64,000 nt of DNA from Beijerinckiaceae bacterium (GTDB taxonomy: Bacteria; Bacteroidota; Bacteroidia; Chitinophagales; Chitinophagaceae). The DNA lies in contig CAJCIQ010000104.1 in the NCBI GenBank assembly GCA_903970475.1, forward strand, positions 1 through 64,000. The letters are read 5' to 3'. Every line of letters starts with the position of its first letter. The stretch's first letter is position 1. Shown in pieces: positions 54,642 to 63,683 of this stretch. The translations under genes and the position numbers were made by a program. The notes under the pieces were generated by a model that saw nothing but the letters and a program-made list of their open reading frames with translations, had not been told where the DNA came from and did not search any database.

Positions 54642-56372
54642 CTAGCCCAGATACCTGGCTACTATGGGAAGTCGGCGACCCACCCCAAATGCTTTGGGAG
54701 AAACTCGGATGATGGGGCAAAATTGCTTACGCTTATACTCAGCGGCATTGACCATTTTGAGGATCCTTGCCACCAGTGCAGGCTCAAAGCCTTGGGCTAT
54801 GATTTCTTCCGGCCCCTGTCTTCTTTCAATATATTGATATAATATGGGGTCCAATATGGGATAATCCGGAAGGCTGTCGGTATCCTTTTGATCTGGTCTC
54901 AACTCAGCAGAAGGGGCCTTTTCTAGTATATTTTGAGGAATGATCTCCTGATGACGGTTGATATACCTGGACAAGGTATAGACCTGTAATTTATACAAAT
55001 CACCCAGAACCCCCAGGCCTCCTGCCATGTCTCCATACAGCGTTCCATAGCCTGTAGATAACTCGCTTTTATTGGAAGTATTTAAGAGGATATATCCAAA
55101 CTTATTGGCTATCGACATGAGTATATTCCCCCTGGACCGGCTTTGCATATTCTCTTCTGCAAGACTGAATGGCAGGTCCCCAAAAATGGGATGCAGGGTA
55201 TGAAGGAAGGCTTCGTAGACCTCCTTAATGGGCACAATATCGTAGGGATTACCCAGCCGTTTGGCCAGCTCTACGGCGTCTGCTACAGAATGCTCCGTGG
55301 AATAAGGAGAGGGCATCAGTACAGCCCTTACATTTTGAGGTCCCAGGGCCTCTGAGGCCAGGGCCAGGGTGAGGGCGCTGTCAATTCCTCCTGAAGAACC
55401 AATAATGGCTTTGGAAAAGCCCATTTTCCGGAAATAATCGCCTATACCCAGCACCAGCGCATCATGAATCCTGTCCGGATGCAGCTCCGGGTGTAACTTT
55501 TCTATATCAGTCCTGGAAAATTCGTTGGATTTCGCCGTGATCATACGCTCTGTAACCCTTGCCAATGCAGCCTCTGAAGCAGCATCCTCATTCACCGCCG
55601 AAGCGGCAAATCCCTTTCCTGTCCATTCCACATAAGCCAGTCCTTCTTCAAAAAAAGGCAATGCCTGGACTACGCTTTGGTCTGCATTCATGACCAGGGA
55701 TCCCCCATCAAATATGATTTCCGTCTGGGCGCCTACCGCATTGCAGTACAACATGGGCAGTTGATACTTGCTGACATTGGCCCTTACCAGGTTAAGCCGC
55801 TCCTCGCCCCGTGCATAGTCAAAAGGTGAGGCCGAAATATTGATCATCATATCCGGCTCCTGGCTGATTAACATATCCATGGGACAGGTCCTGTACAAAG
55901 GATTGTCTCCCAGGCTCCAGATATCCTCACAAATGGTCACCGCCAGCTTATAGCCCTTAAACACCATTACCTCCCAGGCATATCCTGGTTCAAAGTACCG
56001 GTACTCATCAAATACATCATAGTTAGGTAACAAGGTCTTGTGCTGTATGGCCTGGACCTTCTCCTGATAAAGCAGCCATGCCGCATTAAACAGGGGCTTT
56101 CCCTTCTCATCGGGATTACGCACTGGACTGCCCAGCAATACGCCTATATTTTTTGTGTGCTGCGCGATCTGGTCGATAGCGGCATAACAACGATTGATAA
56201 AATCATTAAACTCCAGGAAATCCTGGGGCGGATATCCGCATACGGACAATTCCGTAAAAACGATCAACTCAGCCCCTCTGGTCTCCGCTTCTTTAACCCG
56301 CTCTATCATGCGGCGGGTATTGGACTCAAAGTCTCCTATATGATAGTTCAGTTGGGAAAAGGCGATTTTCAT
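54642..56372 (-). CDS. nadE: Glutamine-dependent NAD+ synthetase
   Basis: A 576-residue two-domain enzyme. The N-terminal nitrilase-type glutaminase has the triad E41, K112 and C148 (VTICEDIW). The C-terminal synthetase has the P-loop SGGIDS (327-332). Ammonia from glutamine is used to amidate deamido-NAD in the last step of NAD synthesis. nadC lies 2.1 kb away on the same strand. A perfect -7 element ends 4 nt before the ATG. Confidence 0.96.
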   Translation of the reverse strand: MKIAFSQLNYHIGDFESNTRRMIERVKEAETRGAELIVFTELSVCGYPPQDFLEFNDFINRCYAAIDQIAQHTKNIGVLLGSPVRNPDEKGKPLFNAAWLLYQEKVQAIQHKTLLPNYDVFDEYRYFEPGYAWEVMVFKGYKLAVTICEDIWSLGDNPLYRTCPMDMLISQEPDMMINISASPFDYARGEERLNLVRANVSKYQLPMLYCNAVGAQTEIIFDGGSLVMNADQSVVQALPFFEEGLAYVEWTGKGFAASAVNEDAASEAALARVTERMITAKSNEFSRTDIEKLHPELHPDRIHDALVLGIGDYFRKMGFSKAIIGSSGGIDSALTLALASEALGPQNVRAVLMPSPYSTEHSVADAVELAKRLGNPYDIVPIKEVYEAFLHTLHPIFGDLPFSLAEENMQSRSRGNILMSIANKFGYILLNTSNKSELSTGYGTLYGDMAGGLGVLGDLYKLQVYTLSRYINRHQEIIPQNILEKAPSAELRPDQKDTDSLPDYPILDPILYQYIERRQGPEEIIAQGFEPALVARILKMVNAAEYKRKQFCPIIRVSPKAFGVGRRLPIVARYLG

Positions 56373-56376
56373 GGCT

Positions 56377-56384
56377 CAAAGGTA
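56377..56384 (-). promoter_or_regulatory. Promoter -7 element of nadE
   Basis: TACCTTTG on the minus strand (exact TAnnTTTG) is only 4 nt from the ATG at 56372, so transcription should begin at or next to the start codon. Confidence 0.5.
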
Positions 56385-56423
56385 CTGCGTTTCCAAATGA
56401 TTGCTTTGTTGTAAGTTGCAAGC

Positions 56424-57455
56424 ATGAAGTCTTATTACCTCATCCTTGGAATAACCATCCTTTCCGGCCTGAGTAGTTGCAACCATTCCGGCACTACCCC
56501 CGATGTGTCGGACATAAAAGTCCACCTACAGATCGAACGGTTTGACCAGGACCTGTTCGCCTTGGATTCAACAAAAGTACCCGAAGAATTACCGAGCCTT
56601 ATACAAAAGTTCCCCAACTTTACGCCCTTGTTTATCCGACAGATTATGAACCTCCAAAGCGCGGCGGATACACCGGCAGTAGTATACGCAGAAATGAGGA
56701 AGTTCCTGGCCCAGAATCAAGTGTTGAAAGATTCCGTCTTCCAGAAGTTCTCCAATTTGGATGGGATTCAAAAAGAACTGGAGAATGACTTTCGTTATGT
56801 GAAGTATTATTATCCCGATTCAAGCATTCCGAAAATCATTACCTATATAGGCAACTTCGGATACCGGGAGATGTTTACCAATGATGGATTGGGCATCAGC
56901 CTGGACTTCTACATGGGAAATACATTTTCCTATTACCAGATCCCGGAAGTATTGGAGGTATTCCCTGCCTACCTCAGCAGAAAATTCTCTCCGGAATACC
57001 TTCCGGTAAATACGATGAATGCCCTTATCGATGATTACTATCCTCCGGATGATGATAATGATACAGCCAGCACAACTTTACTGGAGCAAATCATTGACAG
57101 AGGGAAGCGCCTCTATCTGCTGAACAAGTTTCTGCCCACTACCGCTGATACCCTCAAATTGGGATACACGGGCACACAATACGAATGGTGTAAGGCCAAT
57201 GAAGGTCAGATCTGGAATTTCCTTTTACAACAAAACGTTTTATACAACCATGATCCGGAAATCATAAAAAATTATATGAGCGATGCCCCCACTACCCAAA
57301 ATATGCCTACGTCGGCCCCTGGCAATATCGGATCGTTTGTAGGTTGGCAAATCATCCGGAAGTACATTGCCCGAAAGGGCGATATGGGGCCGCAAAAGTT
57401 AATGGCAGTGCCCCCCAAAGAGTTATTCAACGACGCCCAGTACAACCCCAAATAA
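56424..57455 (+). CDS. gldB: Gliding motility lipoprotein GldB
   Basis: A 343-residue lipoprotein with lipobox cysteine C19 (LSGLSSC). The mature N-terminus VHLQIERFDQDLFALDS and later DYYPPDD and GWQIIRKYI match GldB, a predicted membrane lipoprotein required for gliding and found in many Bacteroidetes, including T9SS-bearing species. Its presence fits the T9SS cargo protein at 11.3-14.6 kb. It is divergent from nadE with a 51-nt gap. Confidence 0.9.
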   Translation: MKSYYLILGITILSGLSSCNHSGTTPDVSDIKVHLQIERFDQDLFALDSTKVPEELPSLIQKFPNFTPLFIRQIMNLQSAADTPAVVYAEMRKFLAQNQVLKDSVFQKFSNLDGIQKELENDFRYVKYYYPDSSIPKIITYIGNFGYREMFTNDGLGISLDFYMGNTFSYYQIPEVLEVFPAYLSRKFSPEYLPVNTMNALIDDYYPPDDDNDTASTTLLEQIIDRGKRLYLLNKFLPTTADTLKLGYTGTQYEWCKANEGQIWNFLLQQNVLYNHDPEIIKNYMSDAPTTQNMPTSAPGNIGSFVGWQIIRKYIARKGDMGPQKLMAVPPKELFNDAQYNPK

Positions 57456-57466
57456 GAAACGCACCC

Positions 57467-57657
57467 AAACAAAAACAGCGCTACAGGCGCTGTGCCCGAA
57501 GGGCCATTCATTAAATGATTTTTGGCGGAAGCCCTAAATTTCAAAATGAGGGCTTTCGCCAAACAAAAACAGCGCCACAGGTGCCGTGCCCGAAGGGCCA
57601 TTATTAGCCGATTGGGGGCTGATGGTTAAATGCATAACAAAGCCATCCGCCCAAAAT
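57467..57657. repeat. Block-and-hairpin repeats, copies B and C
   Basis: A ~42-nt block containing AAACAAAAACAGCGC and GTGCCCGAAGGGCCATT occurs twice, at 57467-57508 and 57561-57602, 94 nt apart. Copy B is followed by a 15-bp hairpin (57521-57535 with 57549-57563, one wobble), copy C by an imperfect hairpin (57611-57625 with 57643-57657). The array fills most of the convergent gldB-apaG gap. The block core is shared with copy A at 11.2 kb. Confidence 0.7.
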
Positions 57658-57663
57658 CCACCA

Positions 57664-58050
57664 TCAATTCATTTTAAAGGGAACCGTCATTTCAAATTCC
57701 GGTATGGACACCTCGAAAGTCTGCCTGGAATGCTGATTTTCCATCAGATAAGTGCCGGACATTTTTCCCATTTCTGTCCTCAGATTGCACCCACTTACAT
57801 ACTGGTACCTTTCTTCAGGCTGAAGACCGGGCTGTACGCCTACCACCCCTTCTCCTTCCACTTCCCTGTAGGTGCCATTGCTGTCGAAGATATGCCAGTG
57901 CCGTCTAAGTAGTTTGATAGGAAAAGCATTATTGTTTTCAATGGTTATCCGGTAGGCAAACATAAACTCTCCCGCCATCGGATTACTATAGTCCGGTTGG
58001 TAAAACGTTTCTACACTGATTTTAACTCCTTCTGATACGGTAGAGACCAT
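57664..58050 (-). CDS. apaG: ApaG family protein
   Basis: A 128-residue fibronectin-III-like beta sandwich. The phrases FAYRITIENNNAFPIKLLRRHW and YVSGCNLRTEMGKMSGTYLM are characteristic. The molecular function of ApaG is not settled; it has been linked to magnesium/cobalt resistance. I start at the ATG at 58050, giving the normal family length, rather than the upstream one that adds 20 unlike residues. Confidence 0.92.
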   Translation of the reverse strand: MVSTVSEGVKISVETFYQPDYSNPMAGEFMFAYRITIENNNAFPIKLLRRHWHIFDSNGTYREVEGEGVVGVQPGLQPEERYQYVSGCNLRTEMGKMSGTYLMENQHSRQTFEVSIPEFEMTVPFKMN

Positions 58051-58155
58051 GATCTCGCTATTTATTCGAATGTACGATAAAACCGGGTAGATCGGACGCC
58101 CAACCGTCATATTGACGAGCCATTCACAATTCCTATTCCCGGTTCAAAAATGCGC

Positions 58156-58503
58156 CTATTTTTTCCGGGACTTTGTATAGCCCTTAGAATGAAGCCATTG
58201 TACTACCTTATCTCTATGGTCTCCTTGGACGATGATCAACCCGTCTTTTACAGATCCTCCTGTTCCACAATGGGTTTTCACTTCTTTGCCCAAAATTTCC
58301 AAGTCTTCGTCTTTCCCTTCGAATCCGTCCACCAATGTAACCGCTTTCCCTGCTCTGGCGCGCGTATCCAACATCACCATCAGTTTTTGTTGGGCCGGGG
58401 GAAGGGTGTTTGATTGAGCACGTGCTTCCTCCCTCATCGCATCGGGATTGGTAGAATAGACGAGCCCGCCAGTTTGAGGCAATTGTTTTTTTCCCATAAT
58501 CAT
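58156..58503 (-). CDS. SUI1/eIF1-like translation factor (YciH type)
   Basis: A 115-residue protein with a SUI1 domain: VKTHCGTGGSVKDGLIIVQGDHRDKV is broken here as CGTGGSVKDGLIIVQG followed by DHRDKVVQWL. It resembles YciH, a homologue of eukaryotic eIF1 that can influence initiation fidelity. Its ATG overlaps the nadC stop (ATGA), so translation is coupled to nadC. Confidence 0.92.
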   Translation of the reverse strand: MIMGKKQLPQTGGLVYSTNPDAMREEARAQSNTLPPAQQKLMVMLDTRARAGKAVTLVDGFEGKDEDLEILGKEVKTHCGTGGSVKDGLIIVQGDHRDKVVQWLHSKGYTKSRKK

Positions 58504-59357
58504 TTCTGGATTTTTGCTTTTAAACTAAGGTCCAGACTCCTGGCCTGATGAATGACGGATCCCACGCTTATAAAGTCCACTCCGGTTGCAGCATATGCCT
58601 GAATATTTTCCAGGTGAATACCACCACTGGCTTCTGTCTCCACCCTACCCTGTATATAGACTACTGCTTCGCTCACCTCTTCTGGCCTAAAGTTATCCAA
58701 CATGATCCTGTCTACTTTTCCAGTACCCAAGGCTATGCGGACATCCTCCATGTTTCGGGTTTCTACCTCGATTTTTAGATCCAATCCCTTGGATTTGTTA
58801 AATTCCCAAGCCAGGTCTACTGCTTTGGCCAAGCCACCACAATAATCAATGTGATTATCTTTAAGCATGATCATATCATAAAGGCCCATCCGGTGATTTA
58901 CGCCACCTCCGATTTTTACCGCCGCTTTTTCCAATAACCTGAAATTAGGGGTGGTTTTCCTGGTGTCCAGCAATCGGGTATGGTATCCTTCCAGTTTTCG
59001 GGTATACTCCCTGGTCAGGGTAGCAATACCACTCATTCTCTGCATACAATTCAAGACCAGGCGCTCTGCCAGTAATATTGTCCGGATATGTCCCTGCACT
59101 TCAAATGCTGTTTCTCCTCCCACAATGGGATCCCCATCGGAAAGGTGAGGCTGAAAAGAAGTATCCTTTTCCAGTCTCTTGAAAATGCGCTGGGCAACAG
59201 CTATGCCTGCCAACACACCCTGGTCTTTTACCTTGAGTATGGCAGCACCCCTGGCATTACTGGGAATACAACATTCAGTAGAAAAATCCCCTGGACCAAT
59301 GTCTTCCTGCAAAGCATGGTCTATCAACTGATCTAGCGGATCAAGGTTATCAGTCAT
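58500..59357 (-). CDS. nadC: Nicotinate-nucleotide pyrophosphorylase (quinolinate phosphoribosyltransferase)
   Basis: A 285-residue NadC that converts quinolinate to nicotinate mononucleotide in de novo NAD synthesis. RLVLNCMQRMSGIATLTR, LDTRKTTPNFRLLEK and MLKDNHID are typical substrate-binding segments, and VRIALGTGKVDRIMLDNF closes the barrel. It has its own perfect -7 element after the DUF4783-like gene. Confidence 0.96.
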   Translation of the reverse strand: MTDNLDPLDQLIDHALQEDIGPGDFSTECCIPSNARGAAILKVKDQGVLAGIAVAQRIFKRLEKDTSFQPHLSDGDPIVGGETAFEVQGHIRTILLAERLVLNCMQRMSGIATLTREYTRKLEGYHTRLLDTRKTTPNFRLLEKAAVKIGGGVNHRMGLYDMIMLKDNHIDYCGGLAKAVDLAWEFNKSKGLDLKIEVETRNMEDVRIALGTGKVDRIMLDNFRPEEVSEAVVYIQGRVETEASGGIHLENIQAYAATGVDFISVGSVIHQARSLDLSLKAKIQK

Positions 59358-59361
59358 AGCG

Positions 59362-59369
59362 CAAATCTA
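59362..59369 (-). promoter_or_regulatory. Promoter -7 element of nadC
   Basis: TAGATTTG on the minus strand (exact TAnnTTTG), 4 nt before the ATG at 59357, predicting a leaderless mRNA. Confidence 0.5.
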
Positions 59370-59375
59370 GGGGAT

Positions 59376-59924
59376 CTATTTCAGACCAATAAGATCGAAT
59401 TCACGGATTAAGGGTTGGTTTCCATCCTTGCGTATATACAGGGAGGCCTTGAATTTGCCATTGGCTGTTTCCAAAGTTCCTTCACAGTAATTGGACGAGC
59501 CGGCAGCATTGTTGAGTAGGGAAAAACGCTTCACGTGATAACTATCAAAGAAATCCTTCAATACCATCTTTGCCTGAATCTTGCTATAAGAGCTACCAGG
59601 TCTGTCTGGTAAGGAAAGGTCAACGTAGCTGTCAAAATATTTAGACAACTCATCCGCATTACCATTGGATAGTGCGGTCAGCACACCATCCAACTTATTA
59701 TCCAGTGTGAGCTCCTGGGCATCCCTGCCTGCAATGGCATTAGCGGTCAGCAAGATCTGAGGCTTATTACTGGAAGCACTATTACCGGTAGATACACATA
59801 CCAGACCGGAGGGTAGCACATTATCCTTCCCCAGGAAAAGCCTACGGCCACCTGCGGCCGTCAGAATCACCAAAACGGCGATCAGGGCCAAAATTAGGAA
59901 GTTACTGGATATTCTAAGGCTCAT
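59376..59924 (-). CDS. DUF4783-like exported protein (NTF2-like)
   Basis: About 182 residues. An N-terminal membrane anchor or signal (SSNFLILALIAVLVILTAAGG) precedes ~100 residues with the pattern LDGVLTALSNGNADELSKYFDS then SKIQAKMVLKDFF, which fits the DUF4783/NTF2-like lipocalin-type fold of Bacteroidetes. The start at 59924 is supported by GGAGGG 5 nt upstream; an in-frame ATG at 59948 is possible. It precedes nadC. Function unknown. Confidence 0.7.
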   Translation of the reverse strand: MSLRISSNFLILALIAVLVILTAAGGRRLFLGKDNVLPSGLVCVSTGNSASSNKPQILLTANAIAGRDAQELTLDNKLDGVLTALSNGNADELSKYFDSYVDLSLPDRPGSSYSKIQAKMVLKDFFDSYHVKRFSLLNNAAGSSNYCEGTLETANGKFKASLYIRKDGNQPLIREFDLIGLK

Positions 59925-59999
59925 AAAATCCCTCCAAAGTTCGCCCATGCATGTGCTAAAAGTGTGCCAGGATTCCCTGGTTTTCCGTAGGTTTACGCC

Positions 60000-61535
60000 A
60001 TGAAAAACCAGAAAGCCATTTTGATGATCATGGATGGATGGGGCTTGGGAAAAGTAGCCTCCTCCGATGCGATCCAACACGCGAAAACACCTTTTGTTTC
60101 CTCATTATACGGAAAGTATCCTCATGCTACCCTGATCACTTGTGGAGAAGACGTAGGCCTTCCGGATGGACAGATGGGCAATTCAGAGGTTGGACATCTC
60201 AATCTGGGCGCGGGTCGTATCGTATATCAGGAGCTCCAGCGCATTAACGTAGCTATCCGGGATGGGTCATTTGCAGCCAATCCTACCCTGCTGGAAGCCA
60301 TAAAATATGCTAAAACCAATAATAACCCCCTTCACCTTATCGGCCTGGTAAGCGACGGAGGGGTGCATTCCCATATTAACCACCTCAAAGCATTAACAAC
60401 TGTTTGTAAAAATGAGGGTGTAACTCAAGTTTTTATCCACGCGTTCACGGATGGTAGGGATACTGATCCAAAAGGAGGCCTGGGATATCTTACTGACCTC
60501 CAGGAGCATTTACACAAAACCACAGGCAAGATTGCTACCATTACCGGTCGTTATTATGCCATGGACAGCGACAAGCGCTGGGAAAGGGTAAAACTGGCCT
60601 ACGACGCCATGGTAAAAGGCATTGGCACTTATACCACCCATCCGATCGAGGCCATCCGGGAAGCTTATGCAGCCGGGGTGTCCGATGAGTTCATCAAGCC
60701 AATTGTGGTCACGGAGGCAGGCGAACCCCTTACCCATATCAAGGATGGGGATGCCGTCATCTCCTTCAATTTCCGCACAGACAGGCCCAGGGAAATTACG
60801 CAGGCATTAACCCAACAGGCATTCCCTGAACAAGACATGCAGCCCCTTTCGCTTCATTATACCACCATGACCGATTACGACAAGACTTATAAAAATGTCC
60901 ACGTCGTATTTGCCAATGATGATTTAAAGAATACGTTGGGAGAGGTGATTGCGGGCGCCGGAAAGAGGCAGATCCGCATAGCCGAAACGGAAAAATATCC
61001 TCACGTTACCTTTTTCTTCAGTGGTACCCGTGAAGCCGAATTCCCTCAGGAAAAGAGGATCATCGTCCCCTCCCCAAAAGTGGCCACTTACGACCTAAAG
61101 CCGGAAATGAGTGCAGCCGAGGTGACCTCCTCCATTGTCCAGGAAATCGAAGCAGAATCAGCCGATTTTATTTGCCTCAATTTTGCAAACGTGGACATGG
61201 TTGGCCACACGGGCATTTGGGAAGCAGCCATAAAAGCGGTAGAAACGGTTGATTCCTGCGTAGAAAAAGTCGTTACTGCGGCCCTGGCTCACGATTATAC
61301 CATATTTCTAACCGCAGACCATGGTAATGCGGATTATATGGTCAATGAAGATGGAAGCCCCAATACGGCTCATACCCTGAACCTGGTACCGCTTTTCCTG
61401 ATTCAATCCCATGCCCAACCAGGTCTGGTACTCCATAATGGCAAGCTTGGAGACATAGCCCCCACTATCTTGAAAGTAATGGGTCTTCCCATACCTGCGG
61501 AAATGACCGGGAACGTACTTATTTCCGAGAAATAA
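60000..61535 (+). CDS. gpmI: 2,3-bisphosphoglycerate-independent phosphoglycerate mutase
   Basis: A 511-residue alkaline-phosphatase-superfamily mutase of glycolysis. D12 (MIMDGWGLG) and the catalytic S62 (GQMGNSEVGHLNLG) are in place, and ADHGNADYM supplies metal ligands near the C-terminus. The length is typical. A near-consensus TAGGTTTA (59988-59995) ends 4 nt before the ATG. It is divergent from the DUF4783-like gene. Confidence 0.97.
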   Translation: MKNQKAILMIMDGWGLGKVASSDAIQHAKTPFVSSLYGKYPHATLITCGEDVGLPDGQMGNSEVGHLNLGAGRIVYQELQRINVAIRDGSFAANPTLLEAIKYAKTNNNPLHLIGLVSDGGVHSHINHLKALTTVCKNEGVTQVFIHAFTDGRDTDPKGGLGYLTDLQEHLHKTTGKIATITGRYYAMDSDKRWERVKLAYDAMVKGIGTYTTHPIEAIREAYAAGVSDEFIKPIVVTEAGEPLTHIKDGDAVISFNFRTDRPREITQALTQQAFPEQDMQPLSLHYTTMTDYDKTYKNVHVVFANDDLKNTLGEVIAGAGKRQIRIAETEKYPHVTFFFSGTREAEFPQEKRIIVPSPKVATYDLKPEMSAAEVTSSIVQEIEAESADFICLNFANVDMVGHTGIWEAAIKAVETVDSCVEKVVTAALAHDYTIFLTADHGNADYMVNEDGSPNTAHTLNLVPLFLIQSHAQPGLVLHNGKLGDIAPTILKVMGLPIPAEMTGNVLISEK

Positions 61536-61616
61536 GTTTTTTTACGGAAAATCAGGGTTGGCGCAGCATATGATTCACAGAATTTGTCTATATTTCTGGT
61601 AATTAAACCCAGCTGC

Positions 61617-62210
61617 ATGACAGAGGATGATCTCTTGCATGGATGCTTGCATAAAGATGCAGCAGCTCAGCAGGAATTTTATAGCCGATACAGCCCAAAA
61701 ATGCTGTCGGTTTGTTACCGTTTTGCCAAAAACAGGGAGGATGCTGAGGACATGTTGCAGGAAGGGTTCATCCGGATTTTTTCGCAAATTCATCAGTTTC
61801 AACATAAGGGAGCCCTGGAAGGGTGGATCAGAAAGATCATAGTGCATACGTGCATCAACATGCTCAAGAAAAACAAAAAATTCAATGAGAATGTGGATAT
61901 TGACCATGCACAGCATTTATTGATCCGGGAAGAAGCCGTTCCAGCCATCATCCAGGCAAAACAGGTTATAGAATGTATACGCATGCTTCCCCTGGGTTAT
62001 AGGACTGTGCTCAACCTTTTTGCTATTGAAGGGTATAACCATAAGGAAATAGCAGGAATGTTGGACATAGAGGAATCTACCAGCCGGTCTCAATATACCA
62101 GGGCAAAGGCCATGTTGGAAGATATTCTCATCAGGAAAAGGATTTTGTTTTCTCCTCCGGAGAAGACCGACAAAACGTTCACGACTGCTCATCAGATAGA
62201 CCATCAATGA
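61617..62210 (+). CDS. ECF-type RNA polymerase sigma factor
   Basis: A 197-residue group 4 sigma factor. Region 2 has YRFAKNREDAEDMLQEGFIRIF, here in two parts, and GWIRKIIVHTCINMLKKNKK; region 4 has LPLGYRTVLNLFAIEGYNHKEIAGMLDIEE. I start at 61617 because the upstream in-frame codons are not family-like. A TATATTTC near-consensus lies at 61589-61596. The following barrel protein gene starts 43 nt downstream and is its probable partner. Confidence 0.92.
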   Translation: MTEDDLLHGCLHKDAAAQQEFYSRYSPKMLSVCYRFAKNREDAEDMLQEGFIRIFSQIHQFQHKGALEGWIRKIIVHTCINMLKKNKKFNENVDIDHAQHLLIREEAVPAIIQAKQVIECIRMLPLGYRTVLNLFAIEGYNHKEIAGMLDIEESTSRSQYTRAKAMLEDILIRKRILFSPPEKTDKTFTTAHQIDHQ

Positions 62211-62253
62211 TTTAACCCGGCTTCTTCACCAACAATGAACATCCAATTGTAAA

Positions 62254-63663
62254 ATGGAAAAGGATTTCCCAAAAGGTCATTTTGAAGAACTGCTTAGAGA
62301 AAAAACAGGTGAGTACAAAATGTACCCAACGGAAAGGGTATGGAATAGCATCTATCATCGTTTACACACACGCCGCAAATGGCATTTCATAGGAGGAGGC
62401 ACTTTTGCTTTATTAATACTTGCAGGTCTGTTTGTGCTGGTGCAGGATAATGACCACGCCCCCTCTAAAACATATATCAAACCCAAATCCGTTACCTACT
62501 GGAAGCGGCCGGCGACAAGGAACACCAGCTCTACCCTGGCCGCTGTTCAAAATACCATCAGGAATGGTTCCACCCCTTCCGCCCCTTTCAACTTAGGGGA
62601 TACTTACCTTTCTTCAGCAGGAACAGGTTTACAAGCACCTGTTGCAGGATGGGGATCTTACCTTCCCGCTCCACACAATTTACTCGCAGCTTCCAATTAC
62701 AATTCCAAGGATATTGCTGCCTCTAAGGCGGCCACTACAGACGATATCGAATCAACTACTTCCAGCGCTGATGTGACGGCTTCGAAGTTGACGGCAGCTG
62801 ATGCTTCGAACCAGAGCCTCTCTATGCTGAAAATAACGGATAGCGGTCCTCAACTGGGAGGGATGCAAAAAGAAAGCTTCCTCAACCATACAGCCCTGGC
62901 CTCCGGCATGAAAAAAACAGCTCCGCTCCCCTCTCGCTACAGTTGGCTGTTCCATTTGGAGCCCTCTGTCAGCTTCAGGGCCCTAAAAACCAAAACGGCT
63001 GTGACCCAGAATGGGCTGCTCGTATACAATAACAATGGTTATAGCATCAATAGCCTGGTGGATCAAAGGCCTTCTGTTGGCTTTGAATTGGGAACCGATG
63101 TATTATACGCCTTGACCAGTAAACTAAGTTTGAAAGCTGGAATACAGTTTAATTACAGCCGTTACTCAGCCAAAGCCGTCACCGCCCCCAGTCGGATGGT
63201 CAATATACCGCTAGGTGGTAGTGCCGGTCTACCCGCCACCACGGCTACTACCTCTACGACTTATGAGAATGGTAATGGTCAGCCGGATGCTGCTGCTACC
63301 TGGATCCCCAATCAAAGGGTAGAATTATCCCTGCCTGTTGGTGCAGAATATCAACTGGCTAAAGGCAGTAACTTCACCTGGAACGTAGCTTCTACCATTC
63401 AACCGACCTATATCCTTAATTCCAAGGCGTATTTACTTTCTTCCGATTATAAGGCCTATGCCCAGGATCCTAATTTGCTCAGACGCTGGAATGCTGACTT
63501 AGGCCTGGAAACTTTCCTACGCTTCCAGAAGGGTGATGTACAAATCCAAATTGGACCCCAGTTCCGCTATCAGCTTCTTCCCAGCTTCATTAGCAGCTAT
63601 AATATCATCGAACACCTCTACGATGTAGGATTCAAGATTGGTATCACCAGAACTTTCCGCTAA
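62254..63663 (+). CDS. Sigma-linked single-TM protein with predicted outer membrane beta-barrel-like domain
   Basis: A 469-residue protein. The first ~42 residues are charged (FEELLREKTGEYKMYPTERV, then WNSIYHRLH), a pattern seen in proteins encoded after ECF sigma genes in Bacteroidetes. One membrane helix (about 43-62) follows. A long Ser/Thr/Ala-rich linker leads to a C-terminal ~240-residue region with alternating strands like small outer membrane barrels (YALTSKLSLKAGIQFNYSRY; FKIGITRTFR at the end). A cytoplasmic head joined to a barrel-like domain would span or bridge both membranes. Confidence 0.75.
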   Translation: MEKDFPKGHFEELLREKTGEYKMYPTERVWNSIYHRLHTRRKWHFIGGGTFALLILAGLFVLVQDNDHAPSKTYIKPKSVTYWKRPATRNTSSTLAAVQNTIRNGSTPSAPFNLGDTYLSSAGTGLQAPVAGWGSYLPAPHNLLAASNYNSKDIAASKAATTDDIESTTSSADVTASKLTAADASNQSLSMLKITDSGPQLGGMQKESFLNHTALASGMKKTAPLPSRYSWLFHLEPSVSFRALKTKTAVTQNGLLVYNNNGYSINSLVDQRPSVGFELGTDVLYALTSKLSLKAGIQFNYSRYSAKAVTAPSRMVNIPLGGSAGLPATTATTSTTYENGNGQPDAAATWIPNQRVELSLPVGAEYQLAKGSNFTWNVASTIQPTYILNSKAYLLSSDYKAYAQDPNLLRRWNADLGLETFLRFQKGDVQIQIGPQFRYQLLPSFISSYNIIEHLYDVGFKIGITRTFR

Positions 63664-63671
63664 TTGTATCT

Positions 63672-63679
63672 TACCTTTG
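63672..63679 (+). promoter_or_regulatory. Promoter -7 element of the terminal lipoprotein gene
   Basis: TACCTTTG (exact TAnnTTTG) ends 4 nt before the ATG at 63684 and begins 8 nt after the barrel-protein stop. Confidence 0.45.
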
Positions 63680-63683
63680 CCAG

